NCBI GenBank assembly: GCA_020436225.1
Contig: JAGQYE010000027.1
Location: 1-48,475, forward strand
DNA length: 48,475 nucleotides
Direction: 5' to 3'
Origin: Bacteroidota bacterium
Lineage (GTDB): Bacteria > Bacteroidota > Bacteroidia > Chitinophagales > JADIYW01
In this document: positions 15,545 to 23,853 of the stretch, in pieces
Layout: every line of letters starts with the position of its first letter
Position numbering within the stretch: position 1 is the first letter of the stretch
The notes under the pieces: model-generated
Seen by the model: the letters and a program-made list of their open reading frames with translations, nothing else
What the model was told of the DNA's origin: nothing
The model's database searches: none
Position numbers and translations under genes: made by a program

Positions 15545-16507
15545 GTGAAAATTCTCCTTATTCGATTTTCTTCTATTGGCGATATCGTGCTGACTTCGCC
15601 AATCATTCGTTGTATTAAACAGCAACTTGCAAATGCCGAAATTCATTTTCTTACAAAAAATAGTTTTAGAGATTTGGTGGAAGCAAATCCAAACATTACA
15701 AAAGTAATTGGATTTGAAAATGACATTAAAGAAGTGCAAGCAACGTTAGAGAATGAGCAATACGACGTTGTTATTGATTTACACGATAATATTCGCTCAC
15801 GTCAGGTTTGTCAGTTTTTAAATGCAAAAGTTTATCGTTACAATAAGCAGCGATTCAAGCGATTTATGTTGGTTCAGTTTAAAATAAATTGGCTCAACAA
15901 TCATATAGTCGATCGATATTTTTCTGCGGCGAAAAAATTAAATGTTTTGAATGATGGCAAAGGTTTAGATTTTTTTATCTCACCAAAAAATGAAATTAGT
16001 TACGATAAATTGCCTTTTACGCATTGTGCAGGTTTTGCTGTAATTGTAGTAGGAGCGAAGCATTTTACCAAGCAAATTCCATTAAAAAAATTAGAAGAAT
16101 TATGTCGAAAGATTTCGATTCCGATTATTTTAATTGGCGATAAAAACGATAGCGAAAAAAGTAATCAATTGGCAAAGATTGATGAATTTAAAATTTATAA
16201 TGCTTGCGGAAAATTCAATTTGCAACAATCCGCATCAATCATAAAAAAAGCAAAATACATTATAACGCCTGATACCGGAATGATGCATATTGCTGCTGCG
16301 TTCAACAAAAGAATTATTGTGGTGTTTGGTGGCACCGACAAACGCTTGGGTTTTACGCCTTATACTTCGAGTGTTAATTGGACAATGATAGAAAATACTT
16401 CGTTATCTTGCCGACCTTGCCATAAACATGGATTAGATGCTTGTCCGAAAAAACATTTTAAATGTATGAATGATTTGGAAATGCAAAAAATAATTGACTT
16501 GCTGTAA
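15545..16507 (+). CDS. Glycosyltransferase family 9 (heptosyltransferase-like)
   Basis: 320 residues starting with GTG at 15545. The N-terminus KILLIRFSSIGDIVLTSPI is the GT9/ADP-heptose:LPS heptosyltransferase opening, and ITPDTGMMHIAAAFNKRIIVVFG is the matching C-terminal nucleotide-sugar site with the Asp/His pair. It probably adds a heptose or related sugar to lipopolysaccharide core on the cytoplasmic face of the inner membrane. A Cys-rich tail (CRPCHKHGLDACPKKHFKC) is also seen in other members from this phylum. A degenerate -7 element (TATTTTG) ends five bases before the GTG. No other lipopolysaccharide genes are adjacent. Confidence 0.85.
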   Translation: MKILLIRFSSIGDIVLTSPIIRCIKQQLANAEIHFLTKNSFRDLVEANPNITKVIGFENDIKEVQATLENEQYDVVIDLHDNIRSRQVCQFLNAKVYRYNKQRFKRFMLVQFKINWLNNHIVDRYFSAAKKLNVLNDGKGLDFFISPKNEISYDKLPFTHCAGFAVIVVGAKHFTKQIPLKKLEELCRKISIPIILIGDKNDSEKSNQLAKIDEFKIYNACGKFNLQQSASIIKKAKYIITPDTGMMHIAAAFNKRIIVVFGGTDKRLGFTPYTSSVNWTMIENTSLSCRPCHKHGLDACPKKHFKCMNDLEMQKIIDLL

Positions 16508-16522
16508 TTCTCTCAATAACCT

Positions 16523-16990
16523 TTATTCATTGTGATATGGAAAATGATGTATAATCGTATAAACTCGATAAAGTTGTTCCATAAAAATAAGTCGAATTAA
16601 TTGATGCGAAAAAGTCATCGAAGAAAGTGAAATTTTATCATTAGCACGAGCATAAATTTTCTCATCAAAACCATAAGCACCACCAATAAGAAATACAATT
16701 TTCTTTATCGACTGATTTTCTTTTTTCTGAATGAAAGCAGCAAATTCAGTCGAAGTAAAACTTTTTCCTTTTTCATCTAACAGAATTAAATAGTCATCTT
16801 GTTTGAGTTTATTTAAAATTTTTTCTGCTTCTAATTTTTTAATGATTTCTGCTTGTTGCTGGTTCTTCACATCTGGAAATTCGACAATATCAACAGCATT
16901 AAATTTCTGAATGCGTTTCAAAAATTCTAGATAACCTTTTGCAACAAAATCTTGAAAGGTTTTGCCTGTCCACCAAATTTCTATTTTCAT
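16523..16990 (-). CDS. rlmH: 23S rRNA (pseudouridine-1915-N3)-methyltransferase
   Basis: 155 residues, the usual RlmH length. SPOUT-family landmarks are clear: LLDEKGKSFTS in the middle, FLIGGAYGFDE for S-adenosylmethionine binding in the knotted region, and the C-terminal LSSMTFSHQLIRLIFMEQLYR ending in PYHNE. RlmH methylates pseudouridine 1915 in helix 69 of 23S rRNA on assembled ribosomes. An exact -7 element (TACCTTTG, 17005-17012 on the minus strand) lies 14 bases upstream of the ATG. The gene is convergent with the glycosyltransferase gene. Confidence 0.96.
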   Translation of the reverse strand: MKIEIWWTGKTFQDFVAKGYLEFLKRIQKFNAVDIVEFPDVKNQQQAEIIKKLEAEKILNKLKQDDYLILLDEKGKSFTSTEFAAFIQKKENQSIKKIVFLIGGAYGFDEKIYARANDKISLSSMTFSHQLIRLIFMEQLYRVYTIIHHFPYHNE

Positions 16991-17004
16991 TCTACTGTTT
17001 TATA

Positions 17005-17012
17005 CAAAGGTA
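17005..17012 (-). promoter_or_regulatory. -7 promoter element of rlmH
   Basis: On the minus strand TACCTTTG matches TAnnTTTG, 14 bases before the rlmH ATG at 16990. No TTG at the expected -33 position is evident. Confidence 0.45.
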
Positions 17013-17064
17013 ACTTGACAAATGCCGTATTATTTATTAAATTGAAGATATAAAACTAAGAGTT

Positions 17065-17256
17065 ATGAAGAAAATATACACTCTTAGAAACATATTAGCT
17101 CTTTTATTTTTGTTTTTTGTTGTGTCGTGCAACAAAGATAAGTCTGAATTACACACTATTTCTTCTGAAGATAAAGATTATCAAGAATACACCAGTGTAA
17201 AACGATACATGGATAAAGAAACCGGTCAGGTTTACTATGTTATTACGAAAGATTGA
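17065..17256 (+). CDS. Small lipoprotein, function unknown
   Basis: 63 residues. The start MKKIYTLRNILALLFLFFVVSC gives a basic N-terminus, a hydrophobic run and a lipobox at Cys22, so the mature protein is a lipid-anchored peptide of 42 residues, mostly charged (SEDKDYQEYTSVKRYMDK). I recognise no family. It lies between the divergent rlmH gene and the convergent rpmA gene, is probably monocistronic, and ends at the bidirectional hairpin at 17280-17306. Small lipoproteins of this kind are widespread in Bacteroidota envelopes. Confidence 0.65.
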   Translation: MKKIYTLRNILALLFLFFVVSCNKDKSELHTISSEDKDYQEYTSVKRYMDKETGQVYYVITKD

Positions 17257-17279
17257 ATTGTAAAATAGAATTACAAAAA

Positions 17280-17306
17280 AAAACTGCATCGAAAAGATGC
17301 AGTTTT
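17280..17306. terminator. Bidirectional intrinsic terminator (rplU-rpmA and lipoprotein gene)
   Basis: An 11-bp stem AAAACTGCATC / GATGCAGTTTT closes a five-base loop GAAAA (17291-17295). On the minus strand it is followed by a run of T, on the plus strand by a shorter T-rich stretch. It ends the rplU-rpmA transcript and can also stop the lipoprotein transcript. Confidence 0.88.
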
Positions 17307-17326
17307 ATATTCTATTAGAAAGAATT

Positions 17327-17578
17327 TTATGCAATTACATGCACAAACGTTCTGTCTTTATAACCTTTTGTAAAGCTTATTTTTCCGTCAGTTAAGGCAA
17401 AAATAGTGTGGTCTTTTCCTAAGCCAACACCTTCGCCCGGATGGAATTTTGTTCCGCGTTGACGAATAATAATATTACCTGCGATGGCAGCTTGACCGCC
17501 GTATAATTTAACGCCTAAACGTTTGCTATGTGATTCTCTACCGTTCTTGGAACTACCGACACCTTTCTTGTGAGCCAT
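17327..17578 (-). CDS. rpmA: 50S ribosomal protein L27
   Basis: 83 residues, normal length. The conserved N-terminal tail [20 protein letters not shown], which reaches toward the peptidyl-transferase centre, is followed by LGVKLYGGQ and [23 protein letters not shown]. The gene starts directly with MAHKK, without the cleaved extension seen in Firmicutes. It is downstream of rplU (27-base gap) in the standard rplU-rpmA operon and is followed by the terminator at 17280-17306. Confidence 0.98.
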   Translation of the reverse strand: MAHKKGVGSSKNGRESHSKRLGVKLYGGQAAIAGNIIIRQRGTKFHPGEGVGLGKDHTIFALTDGKISFTKGYKDRTFVHVIA

Positions 17579-17605
17579 TTTACTTTAATTTATAGAGTTT
17601 GAAAA

Positions 17606-17914
17606 TTATGCTATTTTATCAATTTTTACTTTTGTAAATGATTGTCTAAAACCATTTTTTACTTTGTAACCTTTTCTACGTTTTTTCTTGAAAACGATTA
17701 CTTTGTCGCCTTTTGTTTGTTCTACAATAGTACCGGAAACAGACGCACCACTAACAGTTGGCGTGCCTACTTTCGTGCCGGCATCGCTGGAAACTAACAA
17801 TACTTTATCAAACGTAACTTGGTCGCCGGAATTGCCTTCCAACTTCAACACAAATATTTCTTGATTCTCGTTTACTTTATATTGATGACCGCCAATTTCA
17901 ACTATTGCATTCAT
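17606..17914 (-). CDS. rplU: 50S ribosomal protein L21
   Basis: 102 residues from ATG 17914; a longer in-frame reading from 17995 would pass through the promoter and is rejected. IVEIGGHQYKV at the start and FKKKRRKGYKVKNGFRQ near the end are diagnostic. L21 binds 23S rRNA helix 80 and contacts L20. An exact -7 element (TATCTTTG, 17935-17942 minus strand) lies 20 bases upstream. It forms an operon with rpmA. Confidence 0.97.
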   Translation of the reverse strand: MNAIVEIGGHQYKVNENQEIFVLKLEGNSGDQVTFDKVLLVSSDAGTKVGTPTVSGASVSGTIVEQTKGDKVIVFKKKRRKGYKVKNGFRQSFTKVKIDKIA

Positions 17915-17934
17915 GATATTATTTTTTGGAGTTG

Positions 17935-17942
17935 CAAAGATA
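17935..17942 (-). promoter_or_regulatory. -7 promoter element of the rplU-rpmA operon
   Basis: On the minus strand TATCTTTG is an exact TAnnTTTG match, 20 bases before the rplU ATG at 17914, predicting a leader of about 17 bases. Confidence 0.55.
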
Positions 17943-18072
17943 GTCAAATTTTCTTGTTTTTCACAGTGTTTATGTTGATTTTTTATTAAGTCCACATCTT
18001 ATCCACAATAACTTTTATAATTTAATTATTTTATTGTAAATCAATTAGTTGTATTTTGTTTAATGATTTTTC

Positions 18073-19326
18073 TTATTTATTCATCAAATTTTTAACGCGT
18101 TCTAATAATGGCGGATGAGAATAATGGAAAAATACATACCATTTATTCGGATTCAAATTCGATAAATTATTGGCAGAAAGTTTTTTCAATGCTGAGATTA
18201 AATGCTCGCCGGTGCCTGTGTTTTGTTGCGCATACGTGTCGGCTTCAAATTCATTCTTGCGCGAGAAAATATTCATAAAAATTCCGGTCAACAAAGAAAT
18301 CGGACTATAAAGCAAACTAAAAGCAATTAAGCCTAAATGAAAAACAGGCACATCGGTTTGCAAACCTAATGCTTGCGATAATTCCGGTTTATTGATAAAG
18401 AGTTGAAGTATAAACAAAATAATGCCCATTTGTGCAATGCCGATTAACATGCCTTTTTGGATGTGTTTCATTTTATAATGCCCAACTTCGTGCGCCAATA
18501 CGCTGACCAATTCTTCTTCAGTTTGTTCTTGAATTAATGTATCAAATAATACAATCGTTTTCTTGCTTCCCAGACCACTAAAATAGGCATTGGCTTTGGT
18601 GCTTCGTTTTGAACCATCAATCACAAAAATATTAGTGAGCGGAAAGTTGACTTTTTGAGCAAATGCTTCGATTTTCTCGCGCAAAGTTCCTTCTTGTAAA
18701 GGCACTAATTTATTAAAAATTGGCACTATCCAAGTGGTATAAAACATCGTGAAAAACAAAGTGAAAACTGTAAACAAAATCCAAGCATACAACCAAAATT
18801 TATTGCCGGCAACTGTATAAAACCAAACAAACAGACTCAACAAAATGCCACCGATAATGGCGCCTAATAAATAACCTTTTATTTTGTCGGCGATATAGGT
18901 TTTCCAAGTCATTTTATTGAAACCGAATTTCTCTTCAATTTTAAAAATGCCATACCATTCAAACGGCATTCCGATAATATCAGAAACGAGCGCGAAACCG
19001 CCAAAGAAAAGCAAAGCTTGCACAATAGGCGAGTGGCTGATTTGTGCTACTTCGAGATGCACATAAGCAAAACCTTTCAACAATAAAAAAGCAAGCAAAA
19101 GTAGCGTACTGAAAACGGTTGTAATTGTACTGAGTCGCTCGCGTGCTTGATGATATTGGCGTGCTTTGGCGTATTTTTCTTCATCATAAATGCCGGCTAA
19201 CTCTTTCGGAATTGGCAAATTCCAAGTTTTGGCATTCAGAATATCCAAAATCGTTTCTAAAATAAAATCGAATAAAATAAATGCAATTATAATTAGCGTA
19301 ATGCTTGAAATTCCTGTCGTTATCAT
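18073..19326 (-). CDS. M48 (Ste24-type) membrane zinc metallopeptidase
   Basis: 417 residues. The N-terminal half is the CAAX prenyl protease 1 N-terminal domain with several membrane helices; the zinc site is HEVGH at 279-283 with the third ligand Glu361 in FEADTYA. This is the Ste24/M48A architecture, an inner-membrane protease with its active site in a chamber; bacterial roles are in membrane protein quality control, and the substrate is unknown. The start ATG 19326 is immediately preceded by CTGT and an exact -7 element (19331-19338), so the mRNA is probably leaderless. It is monocistronic and divergent from ilvE. Confidence 0.92.
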   Translation of the reverse strand: MITTGISSITLIIIAFILFDFILETILDILNAKTWNLPIPKELAGIYDEEKYAKARQYHQARERLSTITTVFSTLLLLAFLLLKGFAYVHLEVAQISHSPIVQALLFFGGFALVSDIIGMPFEWYGIFKIEEKFGFNKMTWKTYIADKIKGYLLGAIIGGILLSLFVWFYTVAGNKFWLYAWILFTVFTLFFTMFYTTWIVPIFNKLVPLQEGTLREKIEAFAQKVNFPLTNIFVIDGSKRSTKANAYFSGLGSKKTIVLFDTLIQEQTEEELVSVLAHEVGHYKMKHIQKGMLIGIAQMGIILFILQLFINKPELSQALGLQTDVPVFHLGLIAFSLLYSPISLLTGIFMNIFSRKNEFEADTYAQQNTGTGEHLISALKKLSANNLSNLNPNKWYVFFHYSHPPLLERVKNLMNK

Positions 19327-19330
19327 ACAG

Positions 19331-19338
19331 CAAAAATA
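19331..19338 (-). promoter_or_regulatory. -7 promoter element, leaderless M48 peptidase gene
   Basis: On the minus strand TATTTTTG (exact TAnnTTTG) is followed by four bases and then the ATG at 19326. Confidence 0.55.
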
Positions 19339-19459
19339 AGAAATGTTTCAGCATCGTTTTTTGATATAAGTATATTTCTATGTGAAATTCTGTGTTTGAT
19401 TGCGTGGATATTCTGCTTGTTTAATTTTCTTTTGTAAAATATATTTTTTAAATTTCAGC

Positions 19460-20359
19460 ATGTTATACCACAACGATAAGTCTGTTTTATTCTTTAATGG
19501 TGAATTTAAAAAGGTAAAAGATTTTAAGATAAGTCCTTTTAACCAAACTCTACATTATGGCTATGGCGTTTTTGATGGCTTGCGTGCATATAATGCGCAT
19601 CAATCGCCGCAAATTTTTAAAATTAAACGCCATTTTGATAGGTTGCAAAAATCGGCAGAAAAAATCAACATCAACATGCCGTTTTCGGTGCAAGAAATGA
19701 TTAATTATGCTTATGAATTGTTGGAGAGAAATGAGCTTCGCGAAGCCTACATTCGTCCATTGGTTTTTATGGATAAAAATATGACGTTGCGAGCTGTAGA
19801 TGCCGATAAACCTAATATTTTGATGACTTGTTGGAAATGGAATCGCTATTATCAAAGCAATCATTTAAAAGTGTTGGTGTCGTCTTGGCGTCGTCCGCAT
19901 CCACGTACAATGCCTGTTGATACAAAAGTAACCGGCAACTATATGAACTCTATTTTGGCAACGCGCGAAGCTCAACAAAACGGCTACGACGATGCTTTGT
20001 TGTTAGATGTAGAAGGTTATATTGCTACAGGTCCTGGTGCTTCTTTTTTTATGGAGAAAAATGGAAAATTGATTGCGCCACCATTAACGAATATTTTTCC
20101 AAGCATTACACGCGCAGTTATCATTGATATAGCTAAACAAATGGGCATTGAAGTCATAGAAAAACAATTTGGTGTAGAAGATGTTATAGAAGCAGACGGC
20201 GCTTTCTTTACAGGCACGGCAGTAGAAGTTGCCGGCATTGAAAGCATAAACAGGCATCCAATGAAATTATCTTGGGAAGATACTATTGGTCATTTATTAC
20301 ACAATAGATACAAACGTATCGTTTCCGGAAAAGACACGAATTTTTTAGAATACTTTTAA
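19460..20359 (+). CDS. ilvE: Branched-chain amino-acid aminotransferase
   Basis: 299 residues from ATG 19460; an in-frame extension to 19400 has no family counterpart. This fold-type IV pyridoxal-phosphate enzyme moves the amino group between glutamate and the keto acids of valine, leucine and isoleucine. Landmarks: HYGYGVFDGLRAY at 32-44, the catalytic Lys156 in DTKVTGNYMNS, GYIATGPGASFFM and FFTGTAVEVAGI near the cofactor phosphate. D-amino-acid transaminase or aminodeoxychorismate lyase would be the alternatives, but the neighbouring ilvC, ilvB and ilvD genes favour IlvE. A 74-residue ORF follows after 29 bases. Confidence 0.9.
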   Translation: MLYHNDKSVLFFNGEFKKVKDFKISPFNQTLHYGYGVFDGLRAYNAHQSPQIFKIKRHFDRLQKSAEKININMPFSVQEMINYAYELLERNELREAYIRPLVFMDKNMTLRAVDADKPNILMTCWKWNRYYQSNHLKVLVSSWRRPHPRTMPVDTKVTGNYMNSILATREAQQNGYDDALLLDVEGYIATGPGASFFMEKNGKLIAPPLTNIFPSITRAVIIDIAKQMGIEVIEKQFGVEDVIEADGAFFTGTAVEVAGIESINRHPMKLSWEDTIGHLLHNRYKRIVSGKDTNFLEYF

Positions 20360-20388
20360 ATCTTTTATAACTCATAAACATAAATATC

Positions 20389-20613
20389 ATGGACACTTGG
20401 TTAACATCTTTGATTACAGAAACACCACAACAAGGTTTTGAATTAGCAATTACATTGAGCAGAAGAGGTGTAAAATATACGCAACCGGACACGGAAGTTT
20501 TACATAAACTGCGTCCGCAATATGCCAACGATCCGGATGCACTTACCGCAGCCAGTCATGTTATTGCCGTCAACTTTCAAACTATAGCAGCCGCTAATAA
20601 TTATTGGAGATAA
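20389..20613 (+). CDS. Small protein of unknown function downstream of ilvE
   Basis: 74 residues, mostly helical, with no signal peptide or membrane segment; it starts MDTWLTSLITETPQQGFELA and ends NYWR. The composition is normal for a folded cytoplasmic protein. It follows ilvE by 29 bases in the same direction and ends just before the shared terminator at 20617-20648, so it is likely the second gene of the ilvE transcript. I do not recognise a family. A real gene is supported by its position between ilvE and the terminator and by the absence of an alternative reading. Confidence 0.6.
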   Translation: MDTWLTSLITETPQQGFELAITLSRRGVKYTQPDTEVLHKLRPQYANDPDALTAASHVIAVNFQTIAAANNYWR

Positions 20614-20616
20614 ATA

Positions 20617-20648
20617 AAAAAAAACTGCCGACATTGGCAGTTTTTTTT
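20617..20648. terminator. Bidirectional intrinsic terminator between ilvE and ilvC transcripts
   Basis: CTGCC (20625-20629) and GGCAG (20636-20640) pair across a six-base loop, and the stem is extended by at least seven A:T pairs from flanking A- and T-runs. The T-run follows on both strands, so it serves both the plus-strand ilvE unit and the minus-strand ilvC unit. Confidence 0.88.
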
Positions 20649-20672
20649 GTTATAATTGGAAATAATTTGTGT

Positions 20673-21716
20673 TTATTTTCCCGGGCGTAAGCTTCGCACT
20701 ACTTTTCCTGTTTGCCACATTTCAGAATCACGCATTTCTGCTAATTCAGCATTTAATTTCTCGCGATAATCCGGTTGTGAGTTCGTGTCGATAGAGCGTT
20801 GAGCTTCTTCGCCAGCAGCAACTTTTGCATATAAATCTTTAAATACAGGCAATACTGCTTCACGGAAAGGCCCTTTCCAATCTAAAGCACCACGTTGTGC
20901 AGTTGTGGAGCAGTTGGCATACATCCAATCCATTCCGTTTTCAGACACTAATTTGATTAATGATTCTGTCAATTCTTCAACGGTTTCGTTAAAGGCTTCA
21001 GAAGGTGAGTGGCCATGTTCGCGTAATACTTTATACTGTGCTTCCATAATACCAGCAAGAGCACCCATTAAAACGCCTCTTTCACCTGTTAAATCAGAAT
21101 ATACTTCTTTTTGGAAAGTAGTTTCAAACAAATAGCCAGAGCCAATTCCAATGCCTAATGCTATAGTTCTGTCATTTGCTTTTCCTGTTGCATCTTGGAA
21201 AATAGCATAAGATGAGTTTAAGCCTTTTCCTTCTAAGAATAATCTTCTTAAAGAAGTACCGGAACCTTTAGGTGCTGTTAAAATTACATCTACATCAGCA
21301 GGCGGCACAATACCTGTTCTTTCTTTATAGGTAATTCCAAATCCGTGAGAAAAGTACAATGCTTTTCCGGCAGTCAAATGTTTTTTCACGGTTGGCCACA
21401 TTTCAATTTGAGCAGCATCTGACAATAAATACATAATGATAGTGCCTTTTGCTAAAGCTTCTTCAGGTTCAAACAAAGTTTCGCCTTCTACAAAACCATC
21501 ATTTAACGCTTTATCCCAAGATTTTGACGGACGTCTTTGTCCTACAATTACATTAAATCCGTTATCTCTTAAATTTAATGCTTGACCAGGTCCTTGCACA
21601 CCGTAACCGATTACTGCAATTACATCGTCTTTTAATACTTCTTTTGCTTTTGCCAATGGAAATTCTTCACGTGTTACAACGTTTTCTTCAATTCCACCAA
21701 AGTTCATTACTGCCAT
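20673..21716 (-). CDS. ilvC: Ketol-acid reductoisomerase (NADP+)
   Basis: 347 residues. It converts acetolactate or acetohydroxybutyrate to the dihydroxy acids, using Mg2+ and NADPH. The Rossmann motif is GYGVQGPGQALNLRDNG with VGQRRPSKSW providing the phosphate-binding Arg/Ser of an NADPH-specific enzyme. The knotted C-terminal domain carries GERGVLMGALAGIMEAQYKVL and the Glu-rich FNETVEELTESL metal site. Length fits class I. It is the last gene of the ilvB-ilvN-ilvC unit (27-base gap from ilvN) and ends at the shared terminator. Confidence 0.96.
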   Translation of the reverse strand: MAVMNFGGIEENVVTREEFPLAKAKEVLKDDVIAVIGYGVQGPGQALNLRDNGFNVIVGQRRPSKSWDKALNDGFVEGETLFEPEEALAKGTIIMYLLSDAAQIEMWPTVKKHLTAGKALYFSHGFGITYKERTGIVPPADVDVILTAPKGSGTSLRRLFLEGKGLNSSYAIFQDATGKANDRTIALGIGIGSGYLFETTFQKEVYSDLTGERGVLMGALAGIMEAQYKVLREHGHSPSEAFNETVEELTESLIKLVSENGMDWMYANCSTTAQRGALDWKGPFREAVLPVFKDLYAKVAAGEEAQRSIDTNSQPDYREKLNAELAEMRDSEMWQTGKVVRSLRPGK

Positions 21717-21742
21717 ATTGATAAAAATTTAGGTTTGATTTT

Positions 21743-21973
21743 TTAATTTAATTGAGCTTCAAAAATGTCTATTTGTTTATTGATTTGTTTTAAAATATTC
21801 TCTGCTGCCCATTGTTCAGCGTTGAATGTTATGGTAAATTCTCCGTCTTCTTCATTTATTTTTTTGAAAGAGAAATCAGTTACTTCAATTCTTCTTCGAG
21901 AGAAAATCAACATAAACCTACCAATTAAAACAGGTTGATTGTAAGATGTAAATTGTATTTTATGTGTTTTCAT
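21743..21973 (-). CDS. Short ACT-domain acetolactate synthase small subunit-like protein
   Basis: 76 residues from ATG 21973, five bases after the ilvB stop. It is one ACT domain: QPVLIGRFMLIFSRRRIEVTDFSF is the ligand-binding strand-helix pattern, although the usual N-terminal Gly-Val of IlvN is modified. The length is close to the short IlvM type and well below the 160 residues of classical IlvN. By position it should be the regulatory partner of IlvB; whether it gives feedback inhibition by valine is not known. Readings that start upstream at 22006 overlap ilvB and are rejected. Confidence 0.8.
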   Translation of the reverse strand: MKTHKIQFTSYNQPVLIGRFMLIFSRRRIEVTDFSFKKINEEDGEFTITFNAEQWAAENILKQINKQIDIFEAQLN

Positions 21974-21978
21974 ATCGT

Positions 21979-23685
21979 TTAAGGTTCTAAGATTACATCG
22001 CTGCAAGCTTTTCCGCTTGGCACCATTGGAAATAAATTTTCTTCTTTCTCTACGACAACTTCTAAAACATAAGGTCCGTTATGCGCAAACATTTTATCTA
22101 AGGCTGCACTTAATTCTTCTCTCTTTTCAACTTTAGCAGCTTCTATTCTAAAGCCTTTGGAAATAGCTACAAAATCAGGATTTTTTAACTCAACTTGAGA
22201 ATATCTATTATCGAAAAAGAGTTGTTGCCATTGGCGCACCATTCCTAAATAGTTATTATTAAAGATGACTATTTTTATGTTGAGATTATTTTGCCAAATG
22301 GTGCCTAATTCTTGTATGGTCATTTGGAAACATCCATCACCGATGATGGCTACAACAGTTCTGTCCGGTGCAGCCATTTGCGCACCGATTGCAGCCGGTA
22401 AAGCAAAGCCCATTGTTCCTAAGCCACCACTGGAAACCCAAGAATTTGGTTTTCTATAATGATAATAGCGCATAGCATACATTTGATGCTGACCAACATC
22501 CGGAACGATAATGGCATCGCCTTTTGTTTTTTCATCAATCAAATGCATAATTTCGCCCATTTTTATGCCACCTGTTGCTTGATGAATAGCAGGTTGAATT
22601 ACTTTTTCGTCTTCTTGTTTATCTAATTCTTTAAAAGTATCTATCCAAGCTGTATGCTTATTTTCATTTATTAACGGAAGTAATGCGTTTAAAGCTTCAT
22701 TTGCATCGGCACAGATGCCGACAGCAGTTTTGACAACTTTATCAATTTCTATCGGGTCAATTTCTATATGAATAATTTGTGCTTGTTTGGCAAAAGTACT
22801 TACGTTTCCGGTTACTCTATCATCGAAGCGCATGCCGATGCCAATCATCACATCACATTCATTCATTTTTTTGTTGACAGAATAATTGCCGTGCATGCCC
22901 GGAATGCCAACATAGTTTTCGTGTTCCGGATTAATGGCACCAAGTCCTTGCATCGTGGTGCAAACCGGAATCCCACTTTTTGAAGAAAATTGTTCTAAGG
23001 CTTCTTTTGCTTTGGAGATGATAACACCTTGACCTGCAATGATTAGCGGCTTTTTTGATGAATTAATAATAGAAGCCGCTTTTTCAAGTAATTCTTGTTG
23101 AGGAACTTGTTTCGGCTGATAACCTCTGATGTTTGAACAAGGATGATATCCCGACCAATCCATCATTTCGAACTGAGCATTTTTGGTGATGTCGATTAAA
23201 ACAGGACCGGGTTTTCCTGTATTGGCAACAAAAAATGCTTTTGCAATAATTTCAGGTATTTCTGACGCTTTGGTAATTTGATAATTCCATTTAGTAATCG
23301 GCATTGTAATACCAACAACATCGGTTTCTTGGAACGCATCAGTGCCAAGTAAATGCATAGGCACTTGTCCGGTTATACAAACCATTGGTGTACTGTCCAT
23401 TGCTGCATCAGCTATTCCGGTAACTAAGTTGGTTGCTCCGGGACCGGAAGTGGCAAAACAGACAGAAGCTTTCCCTTTAATGCGAGCCCAACCTTCTGCC
23501 GCATGTGTAGCACCTTGTTCATGACGTGTTAAAACGTGATTAATTTTATCTTTATAATGCCATAGTGCATCATAAATTGGCATAATTGCACCGCCAGGAT
23601 AACCATAAATGACATCTATTCCTTCTTCAACAAGACATTTTATGACTGCTTCTGCGCCTGAAATTGATTTATTTTCTGCTGACAT
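21979..23685 (-). CDS. ilvB: Acetolactate synthase large (catalytic) subunit
   Basis: 568 residues, full length. This thiamine-diphosphate enzyme condenses two pyruvates, or pyruvate with 2-oxobutyrate. The N-terminus has YGYPGGAIMPIYDAL and the activating Glu in TRHEQGATHAAEG; the central FAD-binding region and the C-terminal ThDP motif GDGCFQMTIQELGTI...NNNYLGM are present. It acts as the first enzyme of the ilv unit here, upstream of the ACT subunit and ilvC. A -7 element (TAGATTTG, 23719-23726 minus strand) lies 33 bases before the ATG, so the unit probably has its own promoter separate from pfkA. Confidence 0.96.
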   Translation of the reverse strand: MSAENKSISGAEAVIKCLVEEGIDVIYGYPGGAIMPIYDALWHYKDKINHVLTRHEQGATHAAEGWARIKGKASVCFATSGPGATNLVTGIADAAMDSTPMVCITGQVPMHLLGTDAFQETDVVGITMPITKWNYQITKASEIPEIIAKAFFVANTGKPGPVLIDITKNAQFEMMDWSGYHPCSNIRGYQPKQVPQQELLEKAASIINSSKKPLIIAGQGVIISKAKEALEQFSSKSGIPVCTTMQGLGAINPEHENYVGIPGMHGNYSVNKKMNECDVMIGIGMRFDDRVTGNVSTFAKQAQIIHIEIDPIEIDKVVKTAVGICADANEALNALLPLINENKHTAWIDTFKELDKQEDEKVIQPAIHQATGGIKMGEIMHLIDEKTKGDAIIVPDVGQHQMYAMRYYHYRKPNSWVSSGGLGTMGFALPAAIGAQMAAPDRTVVAIIGDGCFQMTIQELGTIWQNNLNIKIVIFNNNYLGMVRQWQQLFFDNRYSQVELKNPDFVAISKGFRIEAAKVEKREELSAALDKMFAHNGPYVLEVVVEKEENLFPMVPSGKACSDVILEP

Positions 23686-23718
23686 TTTAGTATTCGATTC
23701 AATTAACTATGCTTCTTA

Positions 23719-23726
23719 CAAATCTA
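23719..23726 (-). promoter_or_regulatory. -7 promoter element of the ilvB-ilvN-ilvC unit
   Basis: On the minus strand TAGATTTG is an exact TAnnTTTG match in the 168-base spacer between pfkA and ilvB, 33 bases before the ilvB start. No leader peptide or attenuator is visible between them. Confidence 0.5.
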
Positions 23727-23853
23727 CTAATTATTAGTATTTATAAAAAGTTAGAGATAGTATGGATTTGATATATAGTAATTTCTTAACAGATTAAAGT
23801 AAACAGTTGTTTTGTTGGATTGAAAATTGTCGAATTTTTTAAGCTTTTCTTTG

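Noticed and set aside
17915-17995. 27-residue N-terminal extension of L21
   Set aside because: It has no counterpart in L21 proteins and contains the likely promoter element.
21974-22006. Longer ilvN-like product starting inside ilvB
   Set aside because: The residues added are not ACT-like, and ATG 21973 lies five bases after the ilvB stop, a normal coupled arrangement.
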